From Emticicia sp051209875 (lineage in GTDB: Bacteria; Bacteroidota; Bacteroidia; Cytophagales; Spirosomataceae), in contig NZ_JBNTQY010000001.1 of NCBI RefSeq assembly GCF_051209875.1, positions 3,286,001-3,350,000 of the forward strand: a stretch of 64,000 bases of DNA, given 5' to 3'. Below the pieces are notes generated by a model. That model was given only the letters and a program-made list of their open reading frames with translations. It did no database searches and was not told where the DNA came from. Of this stretch, positions 1-8,920 are shown piece by piece (within the stretch, counting starts at the first letter, position 1; each line of letters begins with the position of its first letter). A program made the position numbers and the translations under genes.

Positions 1-145
1 CAGTTACATGACCAATACTTAATTCTCTTTTGAAACAATCTTCATTTGTTTGCACAAATTCAATCGTTTCATCTATCATTTTGGTTTCATTTTCATCGAA
101 ACCTTTTTGTTTTTTTAACAAATCAAGGAGTTGAATTCTGTGCAT
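1..145 (-). CDS. Nudix hydrolase, N-terminal fragment
   Basis: This is the first 48 codons of a gene that runs off the left edge of the window on the minus strand. The translation begins MHRIQLLDLL and continues to ELSIGHVT. That pattern (MHR start, short acidic helix, EFV...NEDCF, then IGHVT) resembles the N-terminus of a Bacteroidota Nudix family that usually continues into a Nudix box. The Nudix box itself lies outside the window, so catalytic residues cannot be checked. It is divergent from the DUF2911 gene and the 65 bp between them hold that gene's promoter. The family call is recognition by pattern only. Confidence 0.6.
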   Translation of the reverse strand, partial: MHRIQLLDLLKKQKGFDENETKMIDETIEFVQTNEDCFKRELSIGHVT

Positions 146-168
146 AGTCAATTTTTTGGGTAGATTTG
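138..168 (+). promoter_or_regulatory. Candidate Bacteroidota promoter for the DUF2911 gene
   Basis: A perfect -7 element TAGATTTG (161-168; consensus TAnnTTTG) lies 20 bp downstream of CTG (138-140), one mismatch from the -33 TTG. The predicted transcription start is about 35 bp before the ATG at 211. It overlaps the first codons of the divergent Nudix gene. Confidence 0.35.
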
Positions 169-210
169 CAGTAAAATTAGTTCAACCAATCAACAAAATC
201 AGTAATCCAA

Positions 211-1092
211 ATGAAAAAAAACTTTCTAATTGTTTTAAGTTGCTTATTATCAAGCACTTTTGTTTTTGCACAAGTTACCCCAGCCCCAAGTCCAGCAGCT
301 ACAATTTCACAAGTTGTAGGTGTTTCTAAAATATCCATTGACTATTCTCGTCCATCACTGCGAGGGCGTGAAATTTTTGGTAAATTGATTCCATTCGACA
401 AAGTTTATCGCACAGGTGCCAATGGAGCTACAAAAATTGAAACTACTGGCGATATTATGGTACAAGGCCAAACACTAAAAGCGGGCAAATACGCAATCAT
501 GTCGATTCCAAATCAAACAAATTGGACAATCATTTTTAGTAAAAATTTGAATGTCACTGAGCAAAATTATGCAGCAAGTGATGATGTATTACGTGTAATG
601 GCTCGTCCACAAGATGTTTCAACTGTTGAATCTTTTACAATTGACTTCACTGATGTCAAAGATGACGCTACAACAATGAATATTTCTTGGGAAAAAACCA
701 AAGTTTCTTTAGCAATCACTGTTGACAATGTGGCTGCCATTGAAAATGCAGTAGCACTAAAAAGCACTGATGCTTCAAATACTTTCCAACAAGCTGCTGA
801 TTACATGTTACAAAAAGGAATGGACTTGAACAAAGCATTGGGATTGGTTGATAAATCTTTAGCTCTTCGTGAAGGTTTCCGCAACAATTGGATTAAAGCA
901 CAGATTTTAGATAAACTTGGAAAACCATCAGATGCAATGGGCTTTGCTTTAAAAGCACAAGCTTTAGGAGCAGGTGATAGCAGCTACCAATTCTTCAAAG
1001 ATGGCATCGAAAAAGGTATTACTGACATTAAAGCAAAAATCCCAGCAATGCCAGCAGCACCCGTAGAAACTCCAAAGAAAAAGAAATCATAA
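211..1092 (+). CDS. Secreted DUF2911 domain protein
   Basis: A 293-residue exported protein. Residues 1-20 are a signal peptide ending FVFAQ. Residues about 33-175 match DUF2911: the stretch ISIDYSRPSLRGREIFG followed by VYRTGANGATKIET and AGKYAIMSIP is characteristic. About 185-270 is predicted helical (QQAADYMLQKGMDLNKAL...) and could be a degenerate TPR pair. The tail is lysine-rich (KKKKS). DUF2911 proteins are common in Bacteroidota as periplasmic or surface proteins of unknown biochemical role. The gene looks monocistronic: it has its own promoter and a strong terminator follows about 90 bp after the stop. Confidence 0.88.
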   Translation: MKKNFLIVLSCLLSSTFVFAQVTPAPSPAATISQVVGVSKISIDYSRPSLRGREIFGKLIPFDKVYRTGANGATKIETTGDIMVQGQTLKAGKYAIMSIPNQTNWTIIFSKNLNVTEQNYAASDDVLRVMARPQDVSTVESFTIDFTDVKDDATTMNISWEKTKVSLAITVDNVAAIENAVALKSTDASNTFQQAADYMLQKGMDLNKALGLVDKSLALREGFRNNWIKAQILDKLGKPSDAMGFALKAQALGAGDSSYQFFKDGIEKGITDIKAKIPAMPAAPVETPKKKKS

Positions 1093-1182
1093 AAATTATG
1101 AGTTCAAAATTATTAGTTCTGAGTTAGACTTTCTATAATATTAGGTGGCTAAGCGAAGCCGATACCACCGAACCAAAAGAAC

Positions 1183-1216
1183 AAAAATCTCCAAGACGAA
1201 GGCTTGGAGATTTTTT
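1183..1216 (+). terminator. Rho-independent terminator after the DUF2911 gene
   Basis: A 13-bp perfect stem (1183-1195 with 1203-1215), 7-nt loop and T-rich 3' arm running into TTTTTT. A second imperfect hairpin (GGTGG...CCACC, 1144-1169) sits just upstream. Confidence 0.8.
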
Positions 1217-1290
1217 ATGAGCGGTCAATTTTACAATTCATATCAATCTTGAAAAATATTTCGTTAGTTTTGGAAAAAACAATTGATTTC

Positions 1291-2574
1291 ATGCGAAAAA
1301 CACTATTTGCAATTCTTTTTTTAATTGATTTGTCGCTTTTAGCTCAAACTAAACAGTTACGTTTTGAAGATTTTACTTACGAACCAAATATAAAATCTGT
1401 ACTGCTTTATCCGCTGGTTGGTGAACCAAATGATGCCGCTCGAAACTTAAATCCACCCATAATCCAATTGCAGGACAATAAAAATCTTTGGCTTGAATTT
1501 GATGATTTAAAAGCAAGTTACGAACAATTTCATGTCAGAATTCTAAGCTGTACAATGGATTGGAAACAATCAGTTTTATCGGAAATTGAATATATGCCCG
1601 AATATAATGACTTGATTATCAATAATTATCGGGTTTCTCAAAACACAAAAGTGCCTTATTATCATTATAAAATTGAGATACCTAAAATGCTACTATCAGG
1701 TAATTATTTATTGGTAGTTTGGCGTGATCGCAAGAAAGATGATATAATTATTACTAAAAGATTCATGGTTTATGAAAATCGGGTTGGTGTAAGTGGAAGC
1801 GTGCGGCAAGCACAATCACCCGCAAAAAACAAAACACACCAACAACTTGATTTTGATATAAGTTTTGGAGGATACTCTTTAATGTCACCACGAGATGAGT
1901 TAAAAATCATGATTCGACAAAATTATCGTTGGGATAAAACCTCCAAAAACTTAAAACCTTTTAGCGTGGATGAAGGTAGTAAAAAATTAGAATTTCGCTT
2001 TTTTGACGATGAAAATACTTTTCCTGCAGGAAATGAATTTCGTTTTTTTGATGCTCGAAGCACCTATAATCGAGGTTTATTTGTGGATCGAATTCACCGA
2101 GGAAAAGAAGATGATATTTGGATTTCTCCACAAAATAATAGAAGTAATTTTGCATTTATTGAAGCGAATGATTTTGATGGAACATTTGTAATTGATAACC
2201 GTGAAGGAAGCAGTGGCGAAACTGAAGCTGATTATATTCAGACAACATTTCAATTAAAAACACATGAATTGGAAGCTGACGAAAAGGTCTTTGTAAACGG
2301 TGGTTTCAACGACTGGCGTTTAGATAAAAGAAATGAAATGATTTACGATAATGATTTTGGTGGTTATACTACCACTATTCAACTCAAACAAGGGGTTTAT
2401 AATTATAATTTTGTTGTGCAAAAAGGCAATAACCCTCCTGATGAAGTTTATTTTGAAGGTAATTTTGCCGAAACACAAAATACTTATGAGATCTTTGTTT
2501 ATCATCGTCCCGTAACGGCCCGTTGTGAAAAAATCGTGGGCTATAGAGTAATTGACTTTAACAAAAGAAGATAA
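1291..2574 (+). CDS. Type IX secretion system plug protein (DUF5103)
   Basis: A 428-residue exported protein of the DUF5103/T9SS plug family. By family knowledge, a plug protein seals the SprA translocon pore from the periplasmic side when the cargo shuttle PorV is not bound. The start at 1291 gives a clean signal peptide (MRKTLFAILFLI...LLAQ); upstream in-frame codons would bury it and overlap the preceding terminator. Family features seen are LRFEDFTYEPNIKSV near the N-terminus, the LGEP-like region VGEPNDAARNLNPPI, and FDDLKASYEQFHVRILSC. Residues about 333-400 (FVNGGFNDWRL...GVYNYNFVVQ) read as an E-set or AMPK-type Ig fold. It is not next to other T9SS genes, which is usual because these genes are scattered. 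It fits the T9SS-type cargo elsewhere in the window. Confidence 0.85.
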   Translation: MRKTLFAILFLIDLSLLAQTKQLRFEDFTYEPNIKSVLLYPLVGEPNDAARNLNPPIIQLQDNKNLWLEFDDLKASYEQFHVRILSCTMDWKQSVLSEIEYMPEYNDLIINNYRVSQNTKVPYYHYKIEIPKMLLSGNYLLVVWRDRKKDDIIITKRFMVYENRVGVSGSVRQAQSPAKNKTHQQLDFDISFGGYSLMSPRDELKIMIRQNYRWDKTSKNLKPFSVDEGSKKLEFRFFDDENTFPAGNEFRFFDARSTYNRGLFVDRIHRGKEDDIWISPQNNRSNFAFIEANDFDGTFVIDNREGSSGETEADYIQTTFQLKTHELEADEKVFVNGGFNDWRLDKRNEMIYDNDFGGYTTTIQLKQGVYNYNFVVQKGNNPPDEVYFEGNFAETQNTYEIFVYHRPVTARCEKIVGYRVIDFNKRR

Positions 2575-2579
2575 ATTTT

Positions 2580-2666
2580 AATTATAATAATTAATGGATA
2601 ATTCTTAATTTAGTTATTTTTTCAATTCTTAATTTTCAATTAATTATTATCAATTATTCATTAAAC
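2580..2666 (+). repeat. AT-rich word-like intergenic repeat (AATTA dialect)
   Basis: The gap between the plug gene and the oxidoreductase is built almost entirely of variants of TAATTAATGGATAATTCTTA and its complement (AATTCTTAATTTTCAATTAA). The words appear in both orientations and could pair. No coding capacity and no clean terminator are visible. Confidence 0.5.
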
Positions 2667-2674
2667 ATTAAAAT

Positions 2675-3310
2675 ATGAAAACTGCATTAGTTGTTGGAGC
2701 AACTGGATTAATAGGTAAACATCTTACTATCAAACTATTGGCGAGTAATTTTTACACAAAAGTCAAAGTTTTAGTTCGTAAACCTCTTGAAATAAAGCAT
2801 CCAAATTTAGAACAAATTGTTGTTGATTTTGATAATTTAGATACTTCAAAAATCATAGCCGATGATGTCTTTTGCTGTTTAGGCACAACAATGAAAAAAG
2901 CAGGCTCAAAGCCAGCATTCTATAAAGTAGATTTTACATATCCACTGGAAATAGCAAAAGCTGCTCTGGTCAATGGTGCTAAACAATATCTTATCGTAAC
3001 TGCCATGGGTGCAGACGAAAGATCAATGTTTTACTATAATCGAGTAAAAGGAGAAATCGAAAAAGCTTTGAGCGATTTACGCTACCCTACCCTACTGATT
3101 TTTCGTCCTTCGATGCTCATTGGTGAAAGAGAAGAACCTCGTTTAGGAGAAAAAATTGGAGAAAAATTGATGAATCTATTTAGCTTTTTAATCCCTGAAA
3201 AATATCAAGCTATTAAAGGTGAAAAAGTGGCTGAAGCAATGCTCATATTGGCACAAAAAGGCATAAAAAATAAAGATATTTTTGAATCGGGTACTTTGCA
3301 GAACTATTAA
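2675..3310 (+). CDS. NAD(P)-binding oxidoreductase, atypical SDR
   Basis: A 211-residue cytosolic Rossmann protein. The N-terminal VVGATGLIGKH gives the GxxGxxG dinucleotide-binding loop at residues 8-14. FCCLGTTMKKAGS and YLIVTAMGAD are typical of the YbjT/HTATIP2-like NAD(P)H-binding group. YNRVKGEIE supplies a YxxxK pair at the usual catalytic position. FRPSMLIGEREEPRLGEKI resembles the C-terminal half of these proteins in Bacteroidota. The length is normal and the substrate is unknown. The stop is 31 bp before the next gene, a possible co-transcript. Confidence 0.75.
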   Translation: MKTALVVGATGLIGKHLTIKLLASNFYTKVKVLVRKPLEIKHPNLEQIVVDFDNLDTSKIIADDVFCCLGTTMKKAGSKPAFYKVDFTYPLEIAKAALVNGAKQYLIVTAMGADERSMFYYNRVKGEIEKALSDLRYPTLLIFRPSMLIGEREEPRLGEKIGEKLMNLFSFLIPEKYQAIKGEKVAEAMLILAQKGIKNKDIFESGTLQNY

Positions 3311-3341
3311 ACTTTTTTTTTATTTTAAAACTAACCTAATC

Positions 3342-3767
3342 ATGAAAAAAAGAGTCATTCTTGCTTTCTTTTTAACAAGTCTCGCTAATTTTTTATTTGC
3401 ACAAACTCCAAGTACAACCTCGGTAAAAGTTGCTATTTTAAATAGTACAAAATTTTTCATCAAACAATATCCTGAAGATGCCAATGGTAATCCATCAGCT
3501 GATATTAGTTTGTCTTATAACAATAAAATAAGAAAAATTTCAAAAATCACGGGAAATGCTGAATTGATAGAAAAGGTTGATTTCGCATCAAAAGGCATTC
3601 CAAAAAAAGCATTATCAGCTTGCGGAGCTTGGTGGGCAGGTGCTGGCGATTATTTCTATGTGATTAATGCCAGTAATCAGTTCGTTGTCTATAAGGGATG
3701 GCAAGATGAAACACAAACAGAAAAGGGTTATCATTGGAAAAAATTTAAAACTTTTAAGACTTTATAA
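3342..3767 (+). CDS. Small secreted protein of unknown function
   Basis: A 141-residue exported protein that I do not recognise. The start at 3342 is chosen because it begins a clear signal peptide (MKKRVILAFFLTSLANFLFAQ); an earlier in-frame start at 3282 would overlap the upstream gene and hide it. The mature part is basic and aromatic-rich, with KISKITGNAELIEKVDF, then SACGAWWAGAGDYFYV and a tryptophan-rich C-terminus (YKGWQDE...YHWKKFKTF). It contains one cysteine and no transmembrane segment after the signal. It lies between an oxidoreductase and yigZ, which gives no functional clue. Confidence 0.65.
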   Translation: MKKRVILAFFLTSLANFLFAQTPSTTSVKVAILNSTKFFIKQYPEDANGNPSADISLSYNNKIRKISKITGNAELIEKVDFASKGIPKKALSACGAWWAGAGDYFYVINASNQFVVYKGWQDETQTEKGYHWKKFKTFKTL

Positions 3768-3817
3768 AACTATATAGACCTAATGAACGAATTCGAAAAT
3801 TCGTCCTCCGTTAAATC

Positions 3818-4432
3818 ATGCTTTTTGAAGATACTTATAAAACCATCAAATCACCAGCAGAAGGGCTTTTCAAAGACAGAGGGAGTAAGTTCTTCGCTTT
3901 TGCATATCCAATTGAACACGAAAACGAAGTTAAGGACTTGGTAGAAAATCTCCGTAAAGAGCATTTTAAGGCAGTACATCATTGCTATGCTTATCGCTTA
4001 GGGATTGATAAAAGTAATTTCAGAGTGAATGATGATGGTGAACCATCTGGAACTGCAGGTAAACCTATCTTAAATACACTTCTTTCGCATGAAATAACCA
4101 ATGTTTTGGTTGTGGTTGTTCGTTATTTTGGTGGTACTTTGCTCGGTGTGCCTGGTTTGATAAATGCTTACAAATCAGCTACTGCCGAAGCCCTTGCTAA
4201 GGCAAATATCATTGAAAAAACTGTCAATGAGGTCTATAATGTAAATTTTGAATTTGTACAGATGAATGATATTATGAAAATTGTCAAAGAATTTGGTCTA
4301 AAAATACGTAAACAAACCTACGACAATCAATGTTCTATGGAACTTGAATTCAGAAAATCAATCACCAATCAGGTTATCGGTAAGTTCGAAAAAATTGATA
4401 ATATTGCTATTGAATATTTATTTACAGTTTAG
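3818..4432 (+). CDS. YigZ/IMPACT family protein
   Basis: A 204-residue cytosolic protein of the YigZ (UPF0029/IMPACT) family. The N-terminal Impact domain (about 15-122) includes the family signature NDDGEPSGTAGKPIL and the following VVVVRYFGGTLLG. The C-terminal about 65 residues form the DUF1949-like domain. The family is widespread and has been linked to translation or ribosome-associated functions and, in eukaryotes, to GCN2 regulation; the bacterial role is not settled. Length is typical. A small hairpin without a T tract (3787-3804) precedes the gene. Confidence 0.85.
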   Translation: MLFEDTYKTIKSPAEGLFKDRGSKFFAFAYPIEHENEVKDLVENLRKEHFKAVHHCYAYRLGIDKSNFRVNDDGEPSGTAGKPILNTLLSHEITNVLVVVVRYFGGTLLGVPGLINAYKSATAEALAKANIIEKTVNEVYNVNFEFVQMNDIMKIVKEFGLKIRKQTYDNQCSMELEFRKSITNQVIGKFEKIDNIAIEYLFTV

Positions 4433-4518
4433 AAGGCAACTGGAAATGAGGAAATAAAATTCTTTCAAAACAATTGGTCATAAAAACTGCTTATATTGCC
4501 ATAAACCTATTCAAATCT

Positions 4519-5493
4519 ATGACAAATCTCAATTTTAATGCAGCTATCTTTTTAATTTCAATAGCATTATTCTATACTTCTTGTTCGAAAAGCGATGAGC
4601 CTTGCAACAAAAAGATGTGGTATCAAGATGCTGATGGAGATGGAAAAGGTAGTAAAGTAGTAAGTTTTGAAGCTTGTGAGCAACCAATCGGCTACGTATC
4701 CAACTCTGATGATGACAATGATGTTGTCATAAAACCACCAGTATCAATCATTCCTACCAAGGGCTATACAACTCCAACAAGCTATTCCAATCTAAAATTA
4801 TTATGGGCTGATGAATTTGATGGCACAACTCTCAATGAAAAGTATTGGAATTTTGAAATGGGAAACAACAATGGTTGGGGTAATAATGAACTGCAATACT
4901 ATAAAAAAGAAAATACAGCAGTAAAAGATGGATATTTAGTGATTGAAGCAAAAACAGAAAATGCTGGAAGTCAAAATTACACTTCATCAAGATTAACAAC
5001 CCAAGAAAAATTTAACTTTAAATATGGTAGAGTTGACATTCGTGCTGCTTTGCCAAAAGGGCAAGGTATTTGGCCAGCTTTATGGATGTTGGGTAAAAAT
5101 ATTACGACTGTCAGTTGGCCTAAATGTGGTGAAATTGACATCATGGAAATGATTGGCGGAAATGACAAAGACAATACGTTATACGGTACTGCTCACTGGG
5201 ATAACAATAATAACCATGCTCAATATGGTGGTAATACAAAATTAGTGTCTGGAGTTTTCAATGACGAATTTCATGTTTTTTCTATCGTTTGGGACGCTAA
5301 AAAAATTGTTTGGTATTTAGATGATAAGCAATATCATATTATTGACACAACTCCTGCGGGGCTAAGTGAATTTCAAGAAGAGTATTTTTTACTTATCAAT
5401 TTAGCCGTTGGAGGCGATTGGCCTGGAAAGCCAGATGGTTCAACGACTTTCCCTCAATATTTAGTAGTTGATTATGTACGAGTATTTCAGTAA
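4519..5493 (+). CDS. GH16 glucanase-type lipoprotein with MopE-like motif
   Basis: A 324-residue glycoside hydrolase of family 16 (laminarinase/beta-1,3(4)-glucanase type). The catalytic motif EIDIME is at residues 205-210, with E205 the expected nucleophile and E210 the acid/base. LLWADEFDGTTLNEKYW and WPALWMLGKN are other GH16 landmarks. The start at 4519 gives a lipoprotein signal (ISIALFYTSCSKS); the longer TTG start is unlikely. Directly after the lipobox is a short metal-binding-like module (YQDADGDGKG...ACEQPIGYVSNSDDDND) resembling the MopE/putative metal-binding motif family. The acidic residues after Cys favour surface-exposed lipoprotein sorting. The likely role is extracellular beta-glucan degradation. 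The gene is convergent with the hybrid kinase. Confidence 0.87.
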   Translation: MTNLNFNAAIFLISIALFYTSCSKSDEPCNKKMWYQDADGDGKGSKVVSFEACEQPIGYVSNSDDDNDVVIKPPVSIIPTKGYTTPTSYSNLKLLWADEFDGTTLNEKYWNFEMGNNNGWGNNELQYYKKENTAVKDGYLVIEAKTENAGSQNYTSSRLTTQEKFNFKYGRVDIRAALPKGQGIWPALWMLGKNITTVSWPKCGEIDIMEMIGGNDKDNTLYGTAHWDNNNNHAQYGGNTKLVSGVFNDEFHVFSIVWDAKKIVWYLDDKQYHIIDTTPAGLSEFQEEYFLLINLAVGGDWPGKPDGSTTFPQYLVVDYVRVFQ

Positions 5494-5512
5494 TTATTAT
5501 TGAATATAATTT

Positions 5513-5554
5513 GCCTTGTTCCTAAAGCTATTACACATATTTTAGGAACAAGGC
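5513..5554. terminator. Stem-loop between convergent genes
   Basis: A perfect 14-bp stem (5513-5526 with 5541-5554) and 14-nt loop lie between the stop of the GH16 gene and the stop of the minus-strand kinase. There is no long T tract on either side, so it may act as a shared bidirectional terminator or only as a 3'-end stabiliser. Confidence 0.6.
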
Positions 5555-5555
5555 A

Positions 5556-7913
5556 TCATGCAACTTTTAGCATTAAATATTTATAAAGAATCGCTTCTAA
5601 TTGAATAGGTGTAAAAGGTTTGCTCAAAATCTCAACCATCCCACATTCTAATGCTTTTTCTCTTTGCTCAGTTAGAGCATTTGCCGTCAATGCAACAATA
5701 GGCGTTTGGGTATTTAGGTTTTCAGTATTAATAATTTTCAAAGTAGCTTCATAGCCATCCATGACTGGCATCTGAATATCCATTAAAATTAAGTCGTATT
5801 TTTTAGTTTGAGCTTTTTGAAAAGCTTCTAAACCATCAAAAGCAACATCATAATTAATTACCCATTTGTCGAGAAGTGTACAGGCATATTTACGGTTCAT
5901 TGCATTATCTTCTACTAACAAAACCTTCATACCTTCAATCGCACGATAAGTTATTTTTGGGGTATTTTCTTTTGGCAAAAGGCTTTCTAATGAATATTTG
6001 CTTGGCTTTACTCTTTTTAATTTCAGAGTAAAATATACTTGTGTTCCTTCTCCAACGACACTCTCTACCCAAATATCTCCTCCCAAGAATTCCACTATCT
6101 GTTTACAAATAGATAACCCTAAACCACTACCAGGTGATTTTATTTTATTATTGTCATAAATTTGGGTAAATTTGTTAAATATAAAATCCAGCTTATCGTT
6201 AGGAATACCAATACCTGTGTCAAACACCTGAAACTCAAAAAGTGTATCCTCTTCTGTTTGTTTCAATACTTTTACCTGCAATCCAATGTGACCAGTTTCA
6301 GTAAATTTATCTGCATTTCCCAATAAATTGAATAAAACTTGATACATTAAAGTCTCATCACCATGATAGAACTGTTCCAAGCGTACATCCAACATAAAAT
6401 CTACCTCCAAGCCTCTGGCACCAACTTTCATTTGGAATGTCTGCTGAATAGTTCTCAACAAGCCCTTTAAATCAAAATCTTTGGGGTGGGTGCTAATTTT
6501 ACCCGCATCCATCTTGGCTATATCGAGCAAATCAGAAATCAAATTGAGCAAAAACTGAGAGGAGTTTTTCAAAATATCCAAATACTCAAGCTGCTGATTA
6601 TTTGGTTCTGTATCATAAAGGAGGTGTGTAATACCAATAATAGCATTGAGTGGCGTTCTGATTTCATGACTCATATTGGCCAAAAATTGTTTTTCGGCAT
6701 TTCGGGCATTTTCAATTTCTTGTTCGGCAAGTTTCCTATGAGTAATATCTCTAACAATATCCCTAGAGCCTAAAAAAACACCATCTTTTACAATTGCAGT
6801 GGCATTTACTTCAATATAACGAACTTCATTATCGCCTCTTATTATTCTGCCAACATAATTTTTATAAAATCCATCTGTCAAAAGCTTTTTGAGATAGGTA
6901 TTTGAATGTTCTTTGTCGTCGGGATGTACAACTCTATCTAAGTCATATTCTTGCATTTTGTCCCTCGGAATACCTAATATATCTAAATATGTTTTATTGG
7001 CATCCATTATTTGTCCAGATGCCGAAACAATAGCCACTCCATCATTAATATTCATAAAAAGGTCTTGATACCTTTCCGTTGATTCGAGTAGTTGCTGCTT
7101 ATAGTCAGTAAACTTCAATAAAATCGCCTTAGTTTGAAGAGTCAAACTTTCAGCATTTTCAAAATCTATATTTTTATCAATTGTAATACCCATTTCCTTA
7201 CACAAGGCTTCGAGAACATCCTTTTGATTCATATTCGAGCGTCGAAGCTGGATATTTTGTTCTTCTGTGATATCAACAAGCTGACGATTATGTGCAAATT
7301 GAAGCAATTGCCAATGATGTACAAAATGTCCTACAAAAAACAAAAAAATACTCAATGCTACTACAACAATGATTGTATCTAATAGAATGACGTTTGCGGG
7401 TACGAGCGTAAAATATCCTAAAAAAAAGATAGCTAAACAAAAAATATTATACCAAATTCTTTCCTTAGTATTAAGTGGGAAAGACAAATTGAAATAAGAA
7501 GATGCTAATGCAAGTATGGTGAATTCAGTTCCATAGTTTTTGGCAACAAAAGTTGTAAAATATTGAATAAATGTCAGCATGATTACACCAAAATAAATCC
7601 AATTTCTCACAGAGGAATGAATATTTTCGTATAGTTCAGGTGATGACAATTGTTTTACTTTACTGTGTATTAAGAGGAAAAGCAGCTCTGTAATCCCAAG
7701 TACTGCAATATAAGAATACCACCAGAAAGGTTGGAGAACATTTTTTAATTCAATTATATCAATAAAAGTAAGACATGGAACCCCAATGATACCTATTTTT
7801 AGTGCTAATAAGATTGCCTTTGTCTGAAATTCTAATCGTTCTTCTTCAAACTCTTGTAGGTGTCTGGATTTTAAAGGTATAGTAAACCAATCTTTTATGT
7901 TGTAAAAGCCCAT
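5556..7913 (-). CDS. Membrane hybrid sensor histidine kinase
   Basis: A 785-residue inner-membrane hybrid kinase. About six hydrophobic segments fill residues 33-205 with short loops and no large periplasmic sensor, so the signal is probably sensed in the membrane. A PAS domain follows (about 280-395, ending RDIVRDITHRK), then HisKA with the phospho-acceptor in FLANMSHEIRTPLNAIIG. The ATPase domain shows the N box (NLLGNADKF), DTGIGI and GSGLGLSICKQI. A C-terminal receiver has LLVEDNAMNRK, the phospho-acceptor Asp in LILMDIQMPVMDGYEA, and the late Lys in SKPFT. No output domain or partner regulator is adjacent, so phosphotransfer partners lie elsewhere. It is the only gene of its transcription unit here. 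Confidence 0.92.
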   Translation of the reverse strand: MGFYNIKDWFTIPLKSRHLQEFEEERLEFQTKAILLALKIGIIGVPCLTFIDIIELKNVLQPFWWYSYIAVLGITELLFLLIHSKVKQLSSPELYENIHSSVRNWIYFGVIMLTFIQYFTTFVAKNYGTEFTILALASSYFNLSFPLNTKERIWYNIFCLAIFFLGYFTLVPANVILLDTIIVVVALSIFLFFVGHFVHHWQLLQFAHNRQLVDITEEQNIQLRRSNMNQKDVLEALCKEMGITIDKNIDFENAESLTLQTKAILLKFTDYKQQLLESTERYQDLFMNINDGVAIVSASGQIMDANKTYLDILGIPRDKMQEYDLDRVVHPDDKEHSNTYLKKLLTDGFYKNYVGRIIRGDNEVRYIEVNATAIVKDGVFLGSRDIVRDITHRKLAEQEIENARNAEKQFLANMSHEIRTPLNAIIGITHLLYDTEPNNQQLEYLDILKNSSQFLLNLISDLLDIAKMDAGKISTHPKDFDLKGLLRTIQQTFQMKVGARGLEVDFMLDVRLEQFYHGDETLMYQVLFNLLGNADKFTETGHIGLQVKVLKQTEEDTLFEFQVFDTGIGIPNDKLDFIFNKFTQIYDNNKIKSPGSGLGLSICKQIVEFLGGDIWVESVVGEGTQVYFTLKLKRVKPSKYSLESLLPKENTPKITYRAIEGMKVLLVEDNAMNRKYACTLLDKWVINYDVAFDGLEAFQKAQTKKYDLILMDIQMPVMDGYEATLKIINTENLNTQTPIVALTANALTEQREKALECGMVEILSKPFTPIQLEAILYKYLMLKVA

Positions 7914-8336
7914 TGTAAAATTCGTTGATTCTGAGTATAGATTAAATCATCTCACTTATTACTTAAGAAAATATTATTTTATTAAATTGGGTTAGAGTTA
8001 AGGTGTAATTCTCTACTGTAATATTATTTTCTTCATGGGACATTTTTAATTAACGAAGTTAATTTATGAAAGTTTAAATAAAAAAACAAAGATTTTTTAT
8101 TTAAAAATAAAATTTAATATGTGTTTCCCAATTGTTTTACCAATTATTCAAAGAAATAGTTTGATTAAAAATTCAACACAATTATTAATCAAAATGTACA
8201 AATTAAATCATAGACCCATTGATTATGAAGAATTTATGTGGCAAAGTTAATAATTTTATGTTGAAAAATCCCATCCTTTTCTGATAGAAAAAAAAACGTA
8301 AATGAATCTACAAAAAAAACGTAAAATCAATAAACT
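7914..8336. other. Intergenic region with no recognisable gene
   Basis: This is 423 bp of very AT-rich sequence between the divergent hybrid kinase and the small ORF/GNAT/cdaA unit. I see homopolymeric A and T runs and a short repeated word ACGTAAA (8296 and 8319 region). There is no convincing coding region, RNA gene or strong -7 element. Promoters for both divergent units are presumably here but I cannot place them. Confidence 0.5.
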
Positions 8337-8462
8337 ATGAATAGCAGAGCAAAACATATTATCCATACTTTTGTATCTATCATTTTCGCAATAATTGTTC
8401 CAAACAAAAAAATATACTATATTCGTGGTCTTGGTATATTTAAAAGCATTAAAAATTACTAA
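8337..8462 (+). CDS. Possible 41-residue hydrophobic small protein
   Basis: A short ORF beginning MNSRAKHIIHTFVSIIFAII and ending GLGIFKSIKNY. It has one hydrophobic stretch (about residues 8-22) flanked by basic residues, as in small membrane proteins or leader peptides. Its TAA stop (8460-8462) overlaps the ATG of the following acetyltransferase gene by one base (TAATG), the classical arrangement for translational coupling. I recognise no family. It could also be chance coding in the 5' leader of the GNAT gene. Confidence 0.35.
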   Translation: MNSRAKHIIHTFVSIIFAIIVPNKKIYYIRGLGIFKSIKNY

Positions 8463-8920
8463 TGAAAATTTCTCTTCGTAAAGCTACAAAAAGTGATGCT
8501 GATTTGACTTTTAAAATAGAGCAATTTTCAATAAAAGAATATGCAGATTCGCTTTATTTTACTGGGAAAAGAGCTTATCACAACGAATTTAATCATACAA
8601 ATATTCAAATAGTTGAGCTGAATGAAATGCAAAATATCCAAGCAATTGGGTATTTAGAAATTGAAGAAAAAAGTTATTCATTTGAAATAATAAATATTTT
8701 GATTCATAAGGACTTTCAAAACCAAGGTTTTGGAAAATTTTTACTTAATGAAATCATTCATGAGGCACAATCAAAGTCAAAAAGTATTGAATTACAAGTT
8801 TTAAAAAATAACCCAAGAGCAAAACGGTTTTATGAAAATGCTGGTTTTCAGGTATATTTTGAAACCGAATTTGAATTTAAAATGAAATTTTCGCATGCAA
8901 ATAGGATTTTTAGAAATTAA
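8462..8920 (+). CDS. GNAT family N-acetyltransferase
   Basis: A 152-residue cytosolic acetyltransferase. The acetyl-CoA pyrophosphate loop is the QNQGFGKFLL stretch (motif A, Q/RxxGxG/A), preceded by the beta-strand IINILIHKDF and followed by the C-terminal SIELQVLKNNPRAKRFYENAGFQ. That ending (N..A..FYE..GF) is typical of RimI-like GNATs, but the acceptor substrate cannot be predicted. Its 3' end overlaps the start of cdaA by 26 nt, so the two genes are probably translated from one message. Confidence 0.85.
   Translation: MKISLRKATKSDADLTFKIEQFSIKEYADSLYFTGKRAYHNEFNHTNIQIVELNEMQNIQAIGYLEIEEKSYSFEIINILIHKDFQNQGFGKFLLNEIIHEAQSKSKSIELQVLKNNPRAKRFYENAGFQVYFETEFEFKMKFSHANRIFRN

Noticed and set aside
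1204..1290. Upstream in-frame extension of the T9SS plug gene, and similar TTG/ATG extensions at 3282, 4474, 9677, 16576, 46102, 48078 and 60594
   Set aside because: Each would bury a clean signal peptide or family start, or translate an intergenic repeat, terminator or neighbouring gene; the internal ATG was used in each case.
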